Of a stretch of 43,682 nucleotides of DNA, positions 18,934-28,867 are shown in pieces. Numbering within the stretch: position 1 is the stretch's first letter; each line of letters opens with the position of its first letter. Where the stretch lies: positions 1 through 43,682 of the forward strand of contig VXOH01000138.1 of the NCBI GenBank assembly GCA_009840135.1, given 5' to 3'. Under the pieces are notes generated by a model. The model did not search any database, was not told the DNA's origin, and worked only from the letters and a program-made list of their open reading frames with translations. The stretch comes from Chloroflexota bacterium. GTDB taxonomy: Bacteria; Chloroflexota; Dehalococcoidia; Lucifugimonadales; UBA3495. Position numbers and translations under genes: made by a program.

Positions 18934-20421
18934 ATGCGCATATTGCCGGGGATTGGCTTTTTGCTTGTAATGATTGTCTCACTGGCAGCGTGCCAGGGTG
19001 AGACAGGCCCGGCCGGTGTGCAGGGGCCACCGGGAATTGCGGGCGCCGCGGGGCCGCAGGGACTCCAAGGGCCGATGGGGCCAATGGGAGCCTTGGGGCC
19101 ACAGGGACCGGCAGGACCTACCGGCGCCGCTGGCTCACCGGGACCCCAGGGACCGCAAGGCCCCTCGGGCCAGGCGGGGACGCCAGGCCAGCGAGGACCG
19201 GCGGGACCAGCAGGGCCGGCGAGCGAGCCAATGGCAAGTAAAGAGAAGGTTGCGGAGACCGAGTCCTCCGCTCCTTCAAGGTGGACTCCTGACGACTACA
19301 CCAGACACTACGTGATAGAAGCCATCAATATGTATGACTCCGAGGGCCTGGAATCCACCGCCGCCTATTACAACAGCCCGGAAAGCATTGATGGCCAATG
19401 GTACATGTACATTGCCGACGAGAACGAAATCATGGTGAGCCATGCCAATCCTGAGCTCGTGGGCAAGAACGTTAACGACATTGCAGGGGCCAACGGCTAT
19501 CCTTCCGGGTCCGTGGCCTACACCGTCGCCGACGAGGACGGGGCCTGGTTTGACCACACCTTCCCCAATCTTTCCACGGGCGCCCTGGAAACCAAGCATT
19601 CCTGGGTTGTTCGGTACGACGGCATGATGTTCGGGTCGGGCTGGTACGAAGAGGGCCCCGGCAAGACTGACTCCGCTGCCTATACCATGGCCTTCGTGGT
19701 ACAGGCCATCAACCTTTACAATGCCCTGGGGCTGGAGGCCGTCAGAGAGTACTACAACAGCGCAGCAAGCGTTGACGGGCAGTGGTACGTTTTCGTAGTT
19801 GACGAGAACCAGACCCTGTTGACCCACCCAGACCCCTCCGAGGTCGGGAAGAATATAAACGATGTAGTTGGCCCCAATGGCTATCCGGCCGGTTCCTCGG
19901 TTTACGCCGTTGCCGATGAGAACGGGGCCTGGTTCGACTACACATTTCCCAACCCGGCCACCGGGGCGGCGGAAACCAAGCATTCCTGGATGGTTCTCCA
20001 CGACGGCGTGACCTTCGGATCCGGCTGGTACGAGCAGGGGCCAAGCAAGACCGATGCTCCCGCTTACACCAGGTCGGTGGTACAACAGGCCATTAACCTC
20101 TATAACGCCGTCGGACTGGACGATACCCTGGCCTATTACAACACCAGGGAAAGCGTGGACGGCCAGTGGTACGCCTTTATCATTGACGCCAAGACCGGGG
20201 TTTCCATAGGACACCACAACCCGGCAATACGGGACCGGGACCCCAGCATGCGAGTGGACGCAACCGGGTATTTCTACGGTGACGATTTGCTTTCGGCGTC
20301 GGAATCGGGAAGCTGGTCCAGCTACGTTATAGTCAATCCGGGGACGGGTGAAAACCAGCGAAAGCACACCTTCGCGGTGCTGCATGATGGGTATATCTTC
20401 GCCTCGGGCTGGTACGAGTAA
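18934..20421 (+). CDS. Lipoprotein with collagen-like Gly-X-Y stretch and three Cache-like repeats
   Basis: Lipobox SLAAC; about 26 Gly-X-Y triplets; three internal repeats of the form [34 protein letters not shown]...[29 protein letters not shown]. Confidence 0.88.
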   Translation: MRILPGIGFLLVMIVSLAACQGETGPAGVQGPPGIAGAAGPQGLQGPMGPMGALGPQGPAGPTGAAGSPGPQGPQGPSGQAGTPGQRGPAGPAGPASEPMASKEKVAETESSAPSRWTPDDYTRHYVIEAINMYDSEGLESTAAYYNSPESIDGQWYMYIADENEIMVSHANPELVGKNVNDIAGANGYPSGSVAYTVADEDGAWFDHTFPNLSTGALETKHSWVVRYDGMMFGSGWYEEGPGKTDSAAYTMAFVVQAINLYNALGLEAVREYYNSAASVDGQWYVFVVDENQTLLTHPDPSEVGKNINDVVGPNGYPAGSSVYAVADENGAWFDYTFPNPATGAAETKHSWMVLHDGVTFGSGWYEQGPSKTDAPAYTRSVVQQAINLYNAVGLDDTLAYYNTRESVDGQWYAFIIDAKTGVSIGHHNPAIRDRDPSMRVDATGYFYGDDLLSASESGSWSSYVIVNPGTGENQRKHTFAVLHDGYIFASGWYE

Positions 20422-21029
20422 CGCTCCTTTGCTGGTCCCCGCCGGCAGGTCTGCCCCACCGCGACAATCTGCGGATTAAAAGCGCGGGCCCCGGTTAGCG
20501 GACCCCGGTTGGCGAATCCCGGTTGGATAAAGCTCCATGACTGCCTCAGCCAACGCTTAATGTTACCTGGGGCAGTTTCAAATCCATTTTCCGACTTCTG
20601 CACTTCACCTTGGTAGTGACCTTCTCCGCTCATCTGAACCTGGGATAGATGAGGTGACGGCAAACTGTTGTTTGTCCAAAGGCCAGGAAAACTTGATGGT
20701 CAGGTGGGTTAAGGGGGAAAATAGGGCCCCGAAAATCAAGACCTGGTCCATTAACTCACCCCAACATGCCCAAACAACCGAAACCAGGCTGATAAAACAG
20801 GGCTACAGAAAGCTCGGAGGCTACAGGAACTCGACAATCTCAGCCAGGCAGCTTCGGCGCCTGGATTCGCCAGGTCGTCCAGTTGTTTATGTTAGACTGT
20901 TGCCGTTGGACCTTTCGCGACCAGCCGCGAATCCATTAACCGAAGCCTCAACCTGGCGTTCCTGTTGGTTGTCTCAGACAGAACAAATTACCATTTCCGA
21001 AAACACTTCCCGGTTTTGAAACGCGACAA

Positions 21030-21845
21030 ATGACACGTCTGGTTAATTTTTGCGCCCGCCTGACCAACGCCCACGGCTTCGAATACTTCATCATTGCCAT
21101 AATCATCGCCAATGGCATTTTGCTTGGCCTGGAAACGTCGCCAGCCTTAAACAAACGGTATGGCGACTTGATGCATCTCGGCAACCAGATTGCCCTGGGC
21201 ATTTTCATCGTAGAGGCGGCCATGAAGATTCTGGCCCAGTCTCCCCGTCCCCACCGGTACTTCAAGGATGGCTGGAACGTCTTTGACTTCCTGGTGATTG
21301 TCTTTTCCCTGATTCCCGCCACCGGCCAGTTCGCCATGATTACCCGCCTGGCCCGGCTGCTGCGCGTGGTACGCCTGGTCTCCGCCATCCAGGACCTGAG
21401 GCTCATCGTCGCCGCCCTGGTTCGCTCCATACCCAGCGTGGTCCACGTCATCCTGCTAATGAGTATTGTGGTTTACATTTACGCCATCATGGGATACCAC
21501 CTCTTCCACGAGCAAGATCCGGACAACTGGAGAAATCTGGGCATATCGGTCCTGACCCTCTTTAACATCATCACGCTGGAAGGCTGGACCGAGGTGATGA
21601 ATCGGGCCATGGAACGCCACCCGCTGGCCTGGGTTTATTTTGTCAGCTTCGTGGTTATTGGTACTTTCGTCGTTATCAATATGTTCATCGCCATCATTAT
21701 CAACAACCTGGACGAGGCCAAGCGGGAAAGGCTGGAGGAACTGGAGATGCCTCCCAGCAGCGACCAGCTTATACGGGAAATCCGGGCCACCCAGACTGCC
21801 CTGCGCCGCCTTGAAGAAAGGCTCGACCGCCAGTCCGAGGACTGA
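21030..21845 (+). CDS. Bacterial voltage-gated ion channel (NaChBac/Nav/Cav-like)
   Basis: Six TM segments; S4 RLARLLRVVR with Arg every third residue; pore NIITLEGWTEVM; C-terminal coiled-coil-like tail. Confidence 0.9.
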   Translation: MTRLVNFCARLTNAHGFEYFIIAIIIANGILLGLETSPALNKRYGDLMHLGNQIALGIFIVEAAMKILAQSPRPHRYFKDGWNVFDFLVIVFSLIPATGQFAMITRLARLLRVVRLVSAIQDLRLIVAALVRSIPSVVHVILLMSIVVYIYAIMGYHLFHEQDPDNWRNLGISVLTLFNIITLEGWTEVMNRAMERHPLAWVYFVSFVVIGTFVVINMFIAIIINNLDEAKRERLEELEMPPSSDQLIREIRATQTALRRLEERLDRQSED

Positions 21846-21881
21846 ATCCTGAGCTGGAAACGTCATTTCCAACCGTGAGTC

Positions 21882-23051
21882 ATGTCAAGCCTTCCGCAAG
21901 CAGAAGAATCCCCAACTCGCGAGCAGTTCCTGGACCGTGCTTCCGCGCTGCTTCCGGTGTTACGCGAAAGAGCCTCGCTGACGGAACGGATGCGACGAAT
22001 CCCCCCGGAAACGGTTGCGGATGTACTGGCCACTGACCTGCACCTGCTCGGCGTCCCCCTCAAGTTCGGCGGCCTGGACGTGGACTATGGACTGTCGCTG
22101 GACGTAGGAGTCGAACTGGCCAGAGCCTGTCCCTCCACTTCGTGGTGCTACTCGCTCTGGGTTGTCCATTCCTGGCTGGCCGGGTACTGGCCCCTCCGCG
22201 CCCAGGAAGAGGTATTCGCCCGCGGCCCGAATGCGCTTATTTCCAGTTCCCTCAGCCCGGGAAAGTCCACCTGTTCGCCGGTGGAGGGAGGCTACATGCT
22301 CTCCGGTCGCTGGGAGTTTTCCAGCGGCTGCGACGCTGCCGACTGGCTGATGCTGGGCGTAGGCGGCATCGGGCAACGCAACTGGGCTTTGCTGCCCAGG
22401 TCCGACTTCCAAATAATAGATACCTGGTTCGTTTCCGGCCTGAAGGGCAGCGGCAGCAAGGACATTCAGATTAAGGAAGCCTTTATACCGGCCCACCGGA
22501 TTCTGGAGGTAAGCACGGCCGGAGATACGGATATGACCGGGTGGGAGCTACACCGTCAACCCCGGTATCGCGTGCCCATCCCCGTGCTGTTGGGTTGGGA
22601 CCTGGTGGCTCCCATAATCGGGCTTGGCAGGGGAATGGTCGAGGAATTCACCGGCCGACTGTCGGGCACTTCGGGAGCCGGACGCACCGCCGATTCTGCC
22701 ACGATACAGTTGCGACTCTCGCTGGCTGCCGCCGAGGTGGACGCCGCCCATGCCTTGATGGCCAAGGACGTAAGAGAAGCCTTGGTCAAGGGCGGCAACG
22801 GAGAACCCTTTACCACGCTGGAAAGAGCGCGGTATCGAAGGGACAAGGCTTTCGCTACCCAGCTTTGCCTGCAGGCGGCCAATCGAATCTTCGATTTGAG
22901 CGGCGGCCATGCCCTTTTCGACTCGGACGCTTTGCAGCGGTTCCACCGCGACGCCCATGCCATCGCCCACCGGGATACCCTCATCATGGACGTGGGCGGG
23001 TTGCAGTACGGCAGAGCAGTCCTCGGACTGGAGCCGGACGGGGCCATTTAA
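21882..23051 (+). CDS. Acyl-CoA dehydrogenase-fold flavin-dependent monooxygenase (HsaA/HpaB-like)
   Basis: LGVPLKFGGLDVDYGLSLDVGVELARACPSTSWCYSLWVVHSWLAGYWP...GGYMLSGRWEFSSGCDAADWLMLG. Confidence 0.82.
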   Translation: MSSLPQAEESPTREQFLDRASALLPVLRERASLTERMRRIPPETVADVLATDLHLLGVPLKFGGLDVDYGLSLDVGVELARACPSTSWCYSLWVVHSWLAGYWPLRAQEEVFARGPNALISSSLSPGKSTCSPVEGGYMLSGRWEFSSGCDAADWLMLGVGGIGQRNWALLPRSDFQIIDTWFVSGLKGSGSKDIQIKEAFIPAHRILEVSTAGDTDMTGWELHRQPRYRVPIPVLLGWDLVAPIIGLGRGMVEEFTGRLSGTSGAGRTADSATIQLRLSLAAAEVDAAHALMAKDVREALVKGGNGEPFTTLERARYRRDKAFATQLCLQAANRIFDLSGGHALFDSDALQRFHRDAHAIAHRDTLIMDVGGLQYGRAVLGLEPDGAI

Positions 23052-23226
23052 GGCTGCTTAGGGACATCAGCTAATCCTCTCGCGTCCAGCTCCTCAAGCC
23101 TGACAGGAGCATGAAGCCCCGCAAGAGTCCCTGTCAACGCCCGGTATCCTTCTCGCAAGTACTCACCCTGCCACAGGTCAAATTCCCTGAAACTTGAGAC
23201 TCACTTTCGTTGAAACCAGGCCAACA

Positions 23227-23242
23227 CCGATGCTAGCATCGG
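23227..23242. promoter_or_regulatory. 16-bp perfect palindrome, possible operator
   Basis: ccgatgctagcatcgg, ~190 bp upstream of the likely start of the DUF1538 operon. Confidence 0.35.
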
Positions 23243-23429
23243 CCCACGCAAGGAGATCGGCGCCCTACCTGATAACGGGCAGTTGACTCCTTCTGCAATC
23301 CGGCCGCGGCTTTTCAAGTTTTTCCGGCCAAAAGGCCCCAGTCTCGACCGGTACCGCCATACCTGCCCGGGAAAGCGGCAATGGCTTTACTCTTCCCAAT
23401 CCCGAACTACCAGCGCCGACCGGATATCA

Positions 23430-24230
23430 ATGTTCTTTGAATCTCGCCCTATCTCGACACTGGTAAGGCAGGCCAGGCGGCCCCTGGTACAGCGGTTGGC
23501 CTATCCCGTCCTTGGATCTGTCCGCAGGCTGCTTGGTTCCCTGCGGGACCTGGCTCCCATAATTGTCGTAATCGGATTCTTCCAGGTAGTAGTTCTGCAG
23601 CAGCCATTCCCCAACTTGTTGGGAGTCATGGTGGGGCTAATCTGCGTGATCGCGGGGCTCTCTCTGTTCATGCAGGGCCTTGAGTACGGGCTGTTTCCCC
23701 TGGGCGAAACCCTGGCCCAGAGTTTCGCCAGCAAGGGCAGCCTGACTGCCCTTCTGACTTTTTCCTTTTGCCTGGGGTTCGGCGCCACGGTAGCTGAACC
23801 CGCCCTTATCGCCATCGCCGAAGAGGCAGCCCGGGTGGCAGCCGAGGGTGAAACCATCCCGGACAGCAACGATGCAAAATCGAGCTACGCCTTCCGGCTG
23901 CGGATGGTCGTCGCCTTTTCCGTAGGAGCCGCCGTGCTGCTGGGGGTGTTGCGCATCCTCAAGGGCTGGCCAATCCACAAGCTGATCATCGGCGGCTATG
24001 TACTGGTTACGGTCATGACCATATTTGCGCCCCCCGAAATAATCGGCGTGGCGTATGATTCCGGAGGCGTGACCACCAGCACGTTGACGGTTCCCCTGGT
24101 CACGGCGCTGGGAGTGGGGCTCGCCAGCACCCTGAGGGGCCGCAATCCCATGGTGGATGGCTTCGGGATTATCGCCCTGGCCAGCCTGACTCCCATGGTC
24201 TGCGTGATGGCCTACGGGATGGCTGTATGA
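23430..24230 (+). CDS. DUF1538 family membrane protein, subunit A
   Basis: [57 protein letters not shown]...[11 protein letters not shown]. Start uncertain. Confidence 0.83.
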   Translation: MFFESRPISTLVRQARRPLVQRLAYPVLGSVRRLLGSLRDLAPIIVVIGFFQVVVLQQPFPNLLGVMVGLICVIAGLSLFMQGLEYGLFPLGETLAQSFASKGSLTALLTFSFCLGFGATVAEPALIAIAEEAARVAAEGETIPDSNDAKSSYAFRLRMVVAFSVGAAVLLGVLRILKGWPIHKLIIGGYVLVTVMTIFAPPEIIGVAYDSGGVTTSTLTVPLVTALGVGLASTLRGRNPMVDGFGIIALASLTPMVCVMAYGMAV

Positions 24231-25018
24231 ACGGCGGTTTCTTTGACATCCTGTGGGACACCCTTTTGTCCACGGTCCTGGACGTGGCGCCCATCGTGGT
24301 CGTTCTGGCCTTTTTCCAGCTGGTTGTTTTGCGTCGCAGGCTTCCCCATGCCCGTAGAATGGTAGTGGGGTTTATCTTCGTGCTGGCTGGCCTGGCCCTG
24401 TTCCTGATAGGGCTGGAGGAGGCCCTGTTTCCCATCGGGGAAACCATGGCGCGGCAACTGACAGCCCCGGACATGGTGGGCGCCGGAGGCGTCGAGGGAG
24501 AGATTCATTGGCAGAACTATATGCTGGTTTACGCCTTCGCCGCCGCCATAGGGTTTGCCACCACCATCGCGGAGCCTTCCCTCATGGCCATTGCTGTCAA
24601 GGCGGAGGAGGTCTCCGGAGGCGCCGTCAAGTCCTGGGGGCTTCGCGTCGCCGTGGCGGTGGGAGTTGCCCTGGGTGTTTCCATTGGCTGCTTCCGGATA
24701 GTGACCGGTACTCCGCTGCCCTGGTATATCATCGCCGCCTATGCCATAGTCATAATCCAGACTTTCAGGTCCAGCAAGACTATAATTCCCTTGGCCTACG
24801 ACAGTGGCGGGGTAACCACCTCCACCGTGACCGTGCCGGTAGTAGCGGCCCTGGGCCTGGGGCTGGCAGCCAGCATTCCCGGCAGAAGCCCCTTGATTGA
24901 CGGCTTCGGCCTGATAGCCTTTGCCAGCGTTTTTCCCATCATGACTGTTCTCGGATATTCCATCGCATCCTCCCAAATTTCGCGCCTGCGACAGGCGGGC
25001 GGTTCGAGGAGAGTGTAA
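24227..25018 (+). CDS. DUF1538 family membrane protein, subunit B
   Basis: Same fold signature as the upstream gene ([51 protein letters not shown]); ATGA overlap. Confidence 0.85.
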   Translation: MNGGFFDILWDTLLSTVLDVAPIVVVLAFFQLVVLRRRLPHARRMVVGFIFVLAGLALFLIGLEEALFPIGETMARQLTAPDMVGAGGVEGEIHWQNYMLVYAFAAAIGFATTIAEPSLMAIAVKAEEVSGGAVKSWGLRVAVAVGVALGVSIGCFRIVTGTPLPWYIIAAYAIVIIQTFRSSKTIIPLAYDSGGVTTSTVTVPVVAALGLGLAASIPGRSPLIDGFGLIAFASVFPIMTVLGYSIASSQISRLRQAGGSRRV

Positions 25019-25021
25019 TAA

Positions 25022-25372
25022 ATGCGAATGAAGCTGTTAATCGCCCTGGTGAGCGACCAGAAGACGGAGGCCGTGCTGGAGGCCGGCCGCGCCGGCGGGG
25101 CCACCGGGGCCACAATCATTACCAGTGTTCGCGGGGAGGGTCTGCTTCCCGAAAAGACCTTCTTTGGGCTGCAGATCGAAGCTCAACGGGACCTGGTCCT
25201 CTTCCTGGTAGCTGAACAGAGGGCGCGTTTCATCCTCGAAAGTATTGGGGAAGCAGCCAACTTCGATACCCAGGGGGGTTCCGGCATCGCCTTCCAGATT
25301 GATGTAGAGGATGCCGTGGGACTTGGAACCCAGTTATCCGCAATTCGAGAGGAGGTGGAGCAAGAGATATGA
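25022..25372 (+). CDS. P-II-like signalling protein
   Basis: MKLLIALVSDQKTEAVLEAGRAGGATGATIITSVRGEGL...FFGLQIEAQRDLVLFLV; operonic position. Confidence 0.75.
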   Translation: MRMKLLIALVSDQKTEAVLEAGRAGGATGATIITSVRGEGLLPEKTFFGLQIEAQRDLVLFLVAEQRARFILESIGEAANFDTQGGSGIAFQIDVEDAVGLGTQLSAIREEVEQEI

Positions 25373-25773
25373 GCGAAGAAAGGGCGCTTAGAGTGGAAGA
25401 TGTAATGTCTTCCAGCCTGCACTCCATCGAGGGACTGTCCACCGTCAGCGACGCCATAGCCATAATGCGAGAACGGGGCATAAATGCCCTGGCGGTGAAC
25501 CGTCGCAGTTCAGACGACGAACCGGGCCTCTTGTTGCTTCCGGATATCGCCGCCCAGGTGCTGGCCCCCAACCGATCGCCGGAACGGGTTAACGTTTACG
25601 AGATCATGGTTAAGCCGGCGCTCACCCTCCCGCCCCGTATGCTGGTCCGTTATGCCGTTCGCTTGCTGGTGCGGCTCGAGGCGTCCAGGGCTCTGGTGGT
25701 GAACTCCGACGGTGACCCCATTGCAATGGTTACCCTGCGCGACCTCGTGCTGGGAGAGGACCCGGAAGACTGA
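25369..25773 (+). CDS. CBS-domain protein
   Basis: RVEDVMSSSLHSIEGLSTVSDAIAIMRERGINALAV...VYEIMVKPALTLPPRMLVRYAVRLLVRLEASRALVVNSDGDPIAMVTLRDLV; ATGA overlap. Confidence 0.88.
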   Translation: MSEERALRVEDVMSSSLHSIEGLSTVSDAIAIMRERGINALAVNRRSSDDEPGLLLLPDIAAQVLAPNRSPERVNVYEIMVKPALTLPPRMLVRYAVRLLVRLEASRALVVNSDGDPIAMVTLRDLVLGEDPED

Positions 25774-26031
25774 CGGCAGGGATCGAGTTGTCGCCGGAGC
25801 CTGCGCTCCACTATCCAGATCTGCCTCAAGTTGCCACGGTTTCAGGGTTGGGATAGGGATTGAGTTATAAGGCAGCAGGAAGGGCCGGTTCTCGAACCGC
25901 CTTGGCAGGCACCGAAACCACCAGAGAGGAAACCCTGTCACGACCGGACAATGGTTTGACTACAGATTGAATGGTATGTTAGGCTAGCGCTTGGTAACCA
26001 ATTGAAGCACAACTAATATCTGGCATTCGAA

Positions 26032-26391
26032 ATGGAGCGTTGCATCATGGACGTAACTGCAGTGGCCATAGAAAAGCTCAAGGAAGTTCTGGTTCAGGAA
26101 GAAGAGGCAAACAGTTCCCTGCGCGTAATCGCCATGCCTTCGGGGCAGGGCCTCCAGTACATGCTGACCATGGAAAAAGAGACCCAGCCCGATGATACGG
26201 TGTTCAACATGGAGGGTCTGAGCTTCCTGATGGACTCTGACAGCGCTCCCTTCCTGGAAGAGGCCACCATTGACTATGTTGAGGAGTTCGGCGGCCAAGT
26301 TGGCTTCGTCATCAACAACCCCATGTACTCCGGCGGTGGCGGAGGATGTGGCAACTGCGGATGTGGTAGCGGCGGCTGCGGCGGCGGCTGA
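26032..26391 (+). CDS. HesB/IscA-like protein with Gly/Cys-rich C-terminus
   Basis: AIEKLKEVLVQEEEANSSLRVIAMPSGQGLQYMLTME...SFLMDSDSAPFLEEATIDYVE...GFVINNPMYSGGGGGCGNCGCGSGGCGGG. Alternative start 26047. Confidence 0.75.
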   Translation: MERCIMDVTAVAIEKLKEVLVQEEEANSSLRVIAMPSGQGLQYMLTMEKETQPDDTVFNMEGLSFLMDSDSAPFLEEATIDYVEEFGGQVGFVINNPMYSGGGGGCGNCGCGSGGCGGG

Positions 26392-26434
26392 AGCATATCG
26401 GTTCATTCGCCCCCGCTTCTCCCAGAGAAATTTG

Positions 26435-26468
26435 ACGGGGTCCTGCAATTGCAGGACCCCGTTTCTTT
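26435..26468 (+). terminator. Rho-independent terminator
   Basis: Perfect 28-nt palindrome acggggtcctgcaattgcaggaccccgt followed by ttctttt, 44 bp after the IscA-like stop. Confidence 0.88.
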
Positions 26469-26640
26469 TGGTCCGAGGGCTAAGGAAGTCGGTGCGCGCT
26501 GATTCAACACTCCCTTCCGAATTCAACGAAAGGCCAAGCTGGAAGGGTGTAAGCCTCGAAGCCCATCGCCGGCGTCTCGGGCTACTATTCCCCGCGCTTA
26601 CCCGGACGATAGCTCCCCGTTGACCACTTACCTGCCCTCC

Positions 26641-27489
26641 CTAAATCTCACTGAATCCGGTCCCCGGCGTGGTTACGCCACGGCCCCGCCCTTCGCTGAT
26701 CCAGCCAAACTCCTGGAGAATCTGCTGGCTGTAGGTCACCCTGCCCGTAACTGCGTCCAGCGGTTCCGTGGCCAGGAGGAGGGCGGCGTCCGCCATCAGG
26801 GCGGGAGGCTCCCCGTTGGGGTCGTCCATTCCCGTTACCAAGTTATGGTAAACGGTGCCGGGGGTGGGCACCACCAGCGAGGGAGACACACAGGTGACCG
26901 AAATCCTGAACTCGTACACTTCGCTGGCCAACCCCTGGGTAAACCGTTCCAGGGCGGCCTTTTCGGCGCCATAGCAAGTGCCGCCAGCCAGGGTTGCGCC
27001 ATCCTTGTAGGGTCCCCGTCCGGGCCCAACCGCCGCCCCGGACGAGATGTTGACAATGCTGCCGGAACTCCGAGGTATCATTTGACCCAACACTGCCTTG
27101 CTGAGAATGAAGGGGGCGTGAAAGTTAACCTCCCAGGAACGCACCCAGCGACTCGTGGCAAAGTCCTTGACCGGAATAAAGTATGTCAGGGCGGCGTTAT
27201 TGACCAGCACATCCACCGGGCCGTAGATGCTTTGGGCATCTTCTATAAGTCGCTCACACTCCTCGGGCCGGGCCAGGTTTACCGCCACCGCGGTAGCCTC
27301 GCCGCCCGCTTCGCGTATATCCGCCACCGTCTTCTCCAGAGATCCTTCCAGGGGATGGTCGCCTTCCTTCAAGGTTCGGGCGGCGCAAACCACGCGCCCT
27401 CCCTCGGCGGCAAAACGAGCTGAAATTTCGGCCCCGATACCGCGACTGGCTCCCGTCACCACTACCACTTTTCCGTCCAGTTTTCCCAT
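26641..27489 (-). CDS. SDR-family NAD(P)-dependent oxidoreductase
   Basis: VVVVTGASRGIGAEISARFAAEGGRVV, VNNAAL, CYGAEKAALERF (YxxxK). Confidence 0.93.
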   Translation of the reverse strand: MGKLDGKVVVVTGASRGIGAEISARFAAEGGRVVCAARTLKEGDHPLEGSLEKTVADIREAGGEATAVAVNLARPEECERLIEDAQSIYGPVDVLVNNAALTYFIPVKDFATSRWVRSWEVNFHAPFILSKAVLGQMIPRSSGSIVNISSGAAVGPGRGPYKDGATLAGGTCYGAEKAALERFTQGLASEVYEFRISVTCVSPSLVVPTPGTVYHNLVTGMDDPNGEPPALMADAALLLATEPLDAVTGRVTYSQQILQEFGWISEGRGRGVTTPGTGFSEI

Positions 27490-27520
27490 TGTTTTTCCTC
27501 GGATTCAGCTCAGGATTCCG

Positions 27521-27526
27521 TATAAT
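27521..27526 (+). promoter_or_regulatory. -10 element of a probable leaderless promoter
   Basis: Consensus TATAAT with last base 7 nt before ATG 27533. Confidence 0.55.
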
Positions 27527-27532
27527 AGCATA

Positions 27533-28273
27533 ATGACAGAGCAACACAGGTTATATGGAGATCTGGCTTACCTGTGGCCCTACTTCAGTCCGCCGGAGGG
27601 CTACGCTGACGATTCGGACCACTGGCGGCAGGCTATACGACAGCGCCTTGGCCCGGGCTGCCATCGAATACTGGAACTGGGTTCGGGCGGTGGGCATACA
27701 TTAAGCCACCTGACCACCGACTTTGAACTGACGGCGGTTGACCTCTCATGGGAAATGCTGTCACTGTCCCGCCAGCTTAATCCTGGCGTCCCTCACCACC
27801 AGGGCGACATGCGGACCGTCCGCCTGGGCGAGGCCTTTGACGTAGTAGCAATACACGATGCCGTCTGCTACCTGACCAGCAAAGCTGACCTGCTCGCTAC
27901 CTTCGCCACGGCGCGGGTGCATCTGCGTCCTGGAGGTATTCTGCTCCTGTCTCCCGATCACCTGGGAGAGAGCTTTACCAGTCCCACCGTACTGCACTGG
28001 ATTTGCGACCAGCAGCAACCCAGATTTACGGTAATTGAATACTGCTACGACCCCGACCCGAATGACACCACCATAGAGTCGGTTTTTTTCTTCCTGTTAC
28101 AGGAGAAAAACGGCCTGAGAATTGAGCAGGACCTCCACGTGACAGGACTCTTTCCCTCGGTCACCTGGCTGGCGGCGCTGGACGAGTCCGGCTTCGATGC
28201 TGAATTGTTAAGCCTGCCGGGATATGAGGGGGGATACGGTGGGCACCTGTTTGTTGGTCGGCTAAGGGAGTAA
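27533..28273 (+). CDS. Class I SAM-dependent methyltransferase
   Basis: CHRILELGSGGGHTLSHLTTDFELTAVDLSWEMLSLSRQLNPGVPHHQGDMRTVRLGEAFDVVAIHDAVCYL. Confidence 0.88.
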   Translation: MTEQHRLYGDLAYLWPYFSPPEGYADDSDHWRQAIRQRLGPGCHRILELGSGGGHTLSHLTTDFELTAVDLSWEMLSLSRQLNPGVPHHQGDMRTVRLGEAFDVVAIHDAVCYLTSKADLLATFATARVHLRPGGILLLSPDHLGESFTSPTVLHWICDQQQPRFTVIEYCYDPDPNDTTIESVFFFLLQEKNGLRIEQDLHVTGLFPSVTWLAALDESGFDAELLSLPGYEGGYGGHLFVGRLRE

Positions 28274-28333
28274 TGAGTTGGTTGTGTTTGCACCAACATG
28301 AACGCGGTGCGACGCGGACCCGCCACTACAACC

Positions 28334-28750
28334 CTAGCGACCCGCCTTGAGGCGGCAGCGGATGCTTATGCGGTACCGGTTGGCCGCAACCCAGGCATAG
28401 GCCGCCTCTCCCAGCTTGTTAACCCCGGGCAGCCAAAGGAGCGGGGCCAGTGGGAACAGGGGAGGCAGACGGAGCGTAAGCATCCGGATAGCATAGTAGC
28501 CCCGATACAGGCGCGACTGTCTTCCGGTTCCTGAAGGGAGACTAACGCTGGGAGCAACCACCAGGTAAGCGGCTGCGTCCAGGTCTTCCCACGTCAACCC
28601 TTGGGGAGGTTCCGGCAACTCCTGAAAGGCGGTCCACTTTACCCGCCCAAAGAGGTCCGCGGTGGCCAGAATCCTGACTGAAAGTGTGCAAAACCCGCAG
28701 TCGCCATCGTAATAGAATGTCCAAGCTGCTTTTCCGGTTGCGTCACTCAT
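28334..28750 (-). CDS. DCC family thiol-disulfide oxidoreductase (DUF393)
   Basis: AAWTFYYDGDCGFCTLSVRIL...YRGYYAIRMLTLRLPPLFPLAPLLWLPGVNKLGEAAYAWVAANRYRI. Confidence 0.87.
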   Translation of the reverse strand: MSDATGKAAWTFYYDGDCGFCTLSVRILATADLFGRVKWTAFQELPEPPQGLTWEDLDAAAYLVVAPSVSLPSGTGRQSRLYRGYYAIRMLTLRLPPLFPLAPLLWLPGVNKLGEAAYAWVAANRYRISIRCRLKAGR

Positions 28751-28867
28751 ATCTTTATTGTATAGCTGAAACAACCATACCGCATTGCCCGACCTAAGGA
28801 CTGCCACCTTCACTCTGGTCTGCTTCGTCAATAGAGGAGCGGTGACCCGGGAGCTTTGCTCCGGTCG

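Noticed and set aside
20489-20533. Triple cccggtt(a/g)gcgga short repeat
   Set aside because: Only three short imperfect ~15-bp units with no flanking context; too weak to interpret.
20654-21019. 121-aa plus-strand ORF before the ion channel
   Set aside because: No motif, poor composition and no clear RBS; probably noncoding.
26620-27423. Plus-strand ORF of 267 aa
   Set aside because: Fully antisense to a clear SDR gene (TGASRGIG, YxxxK).
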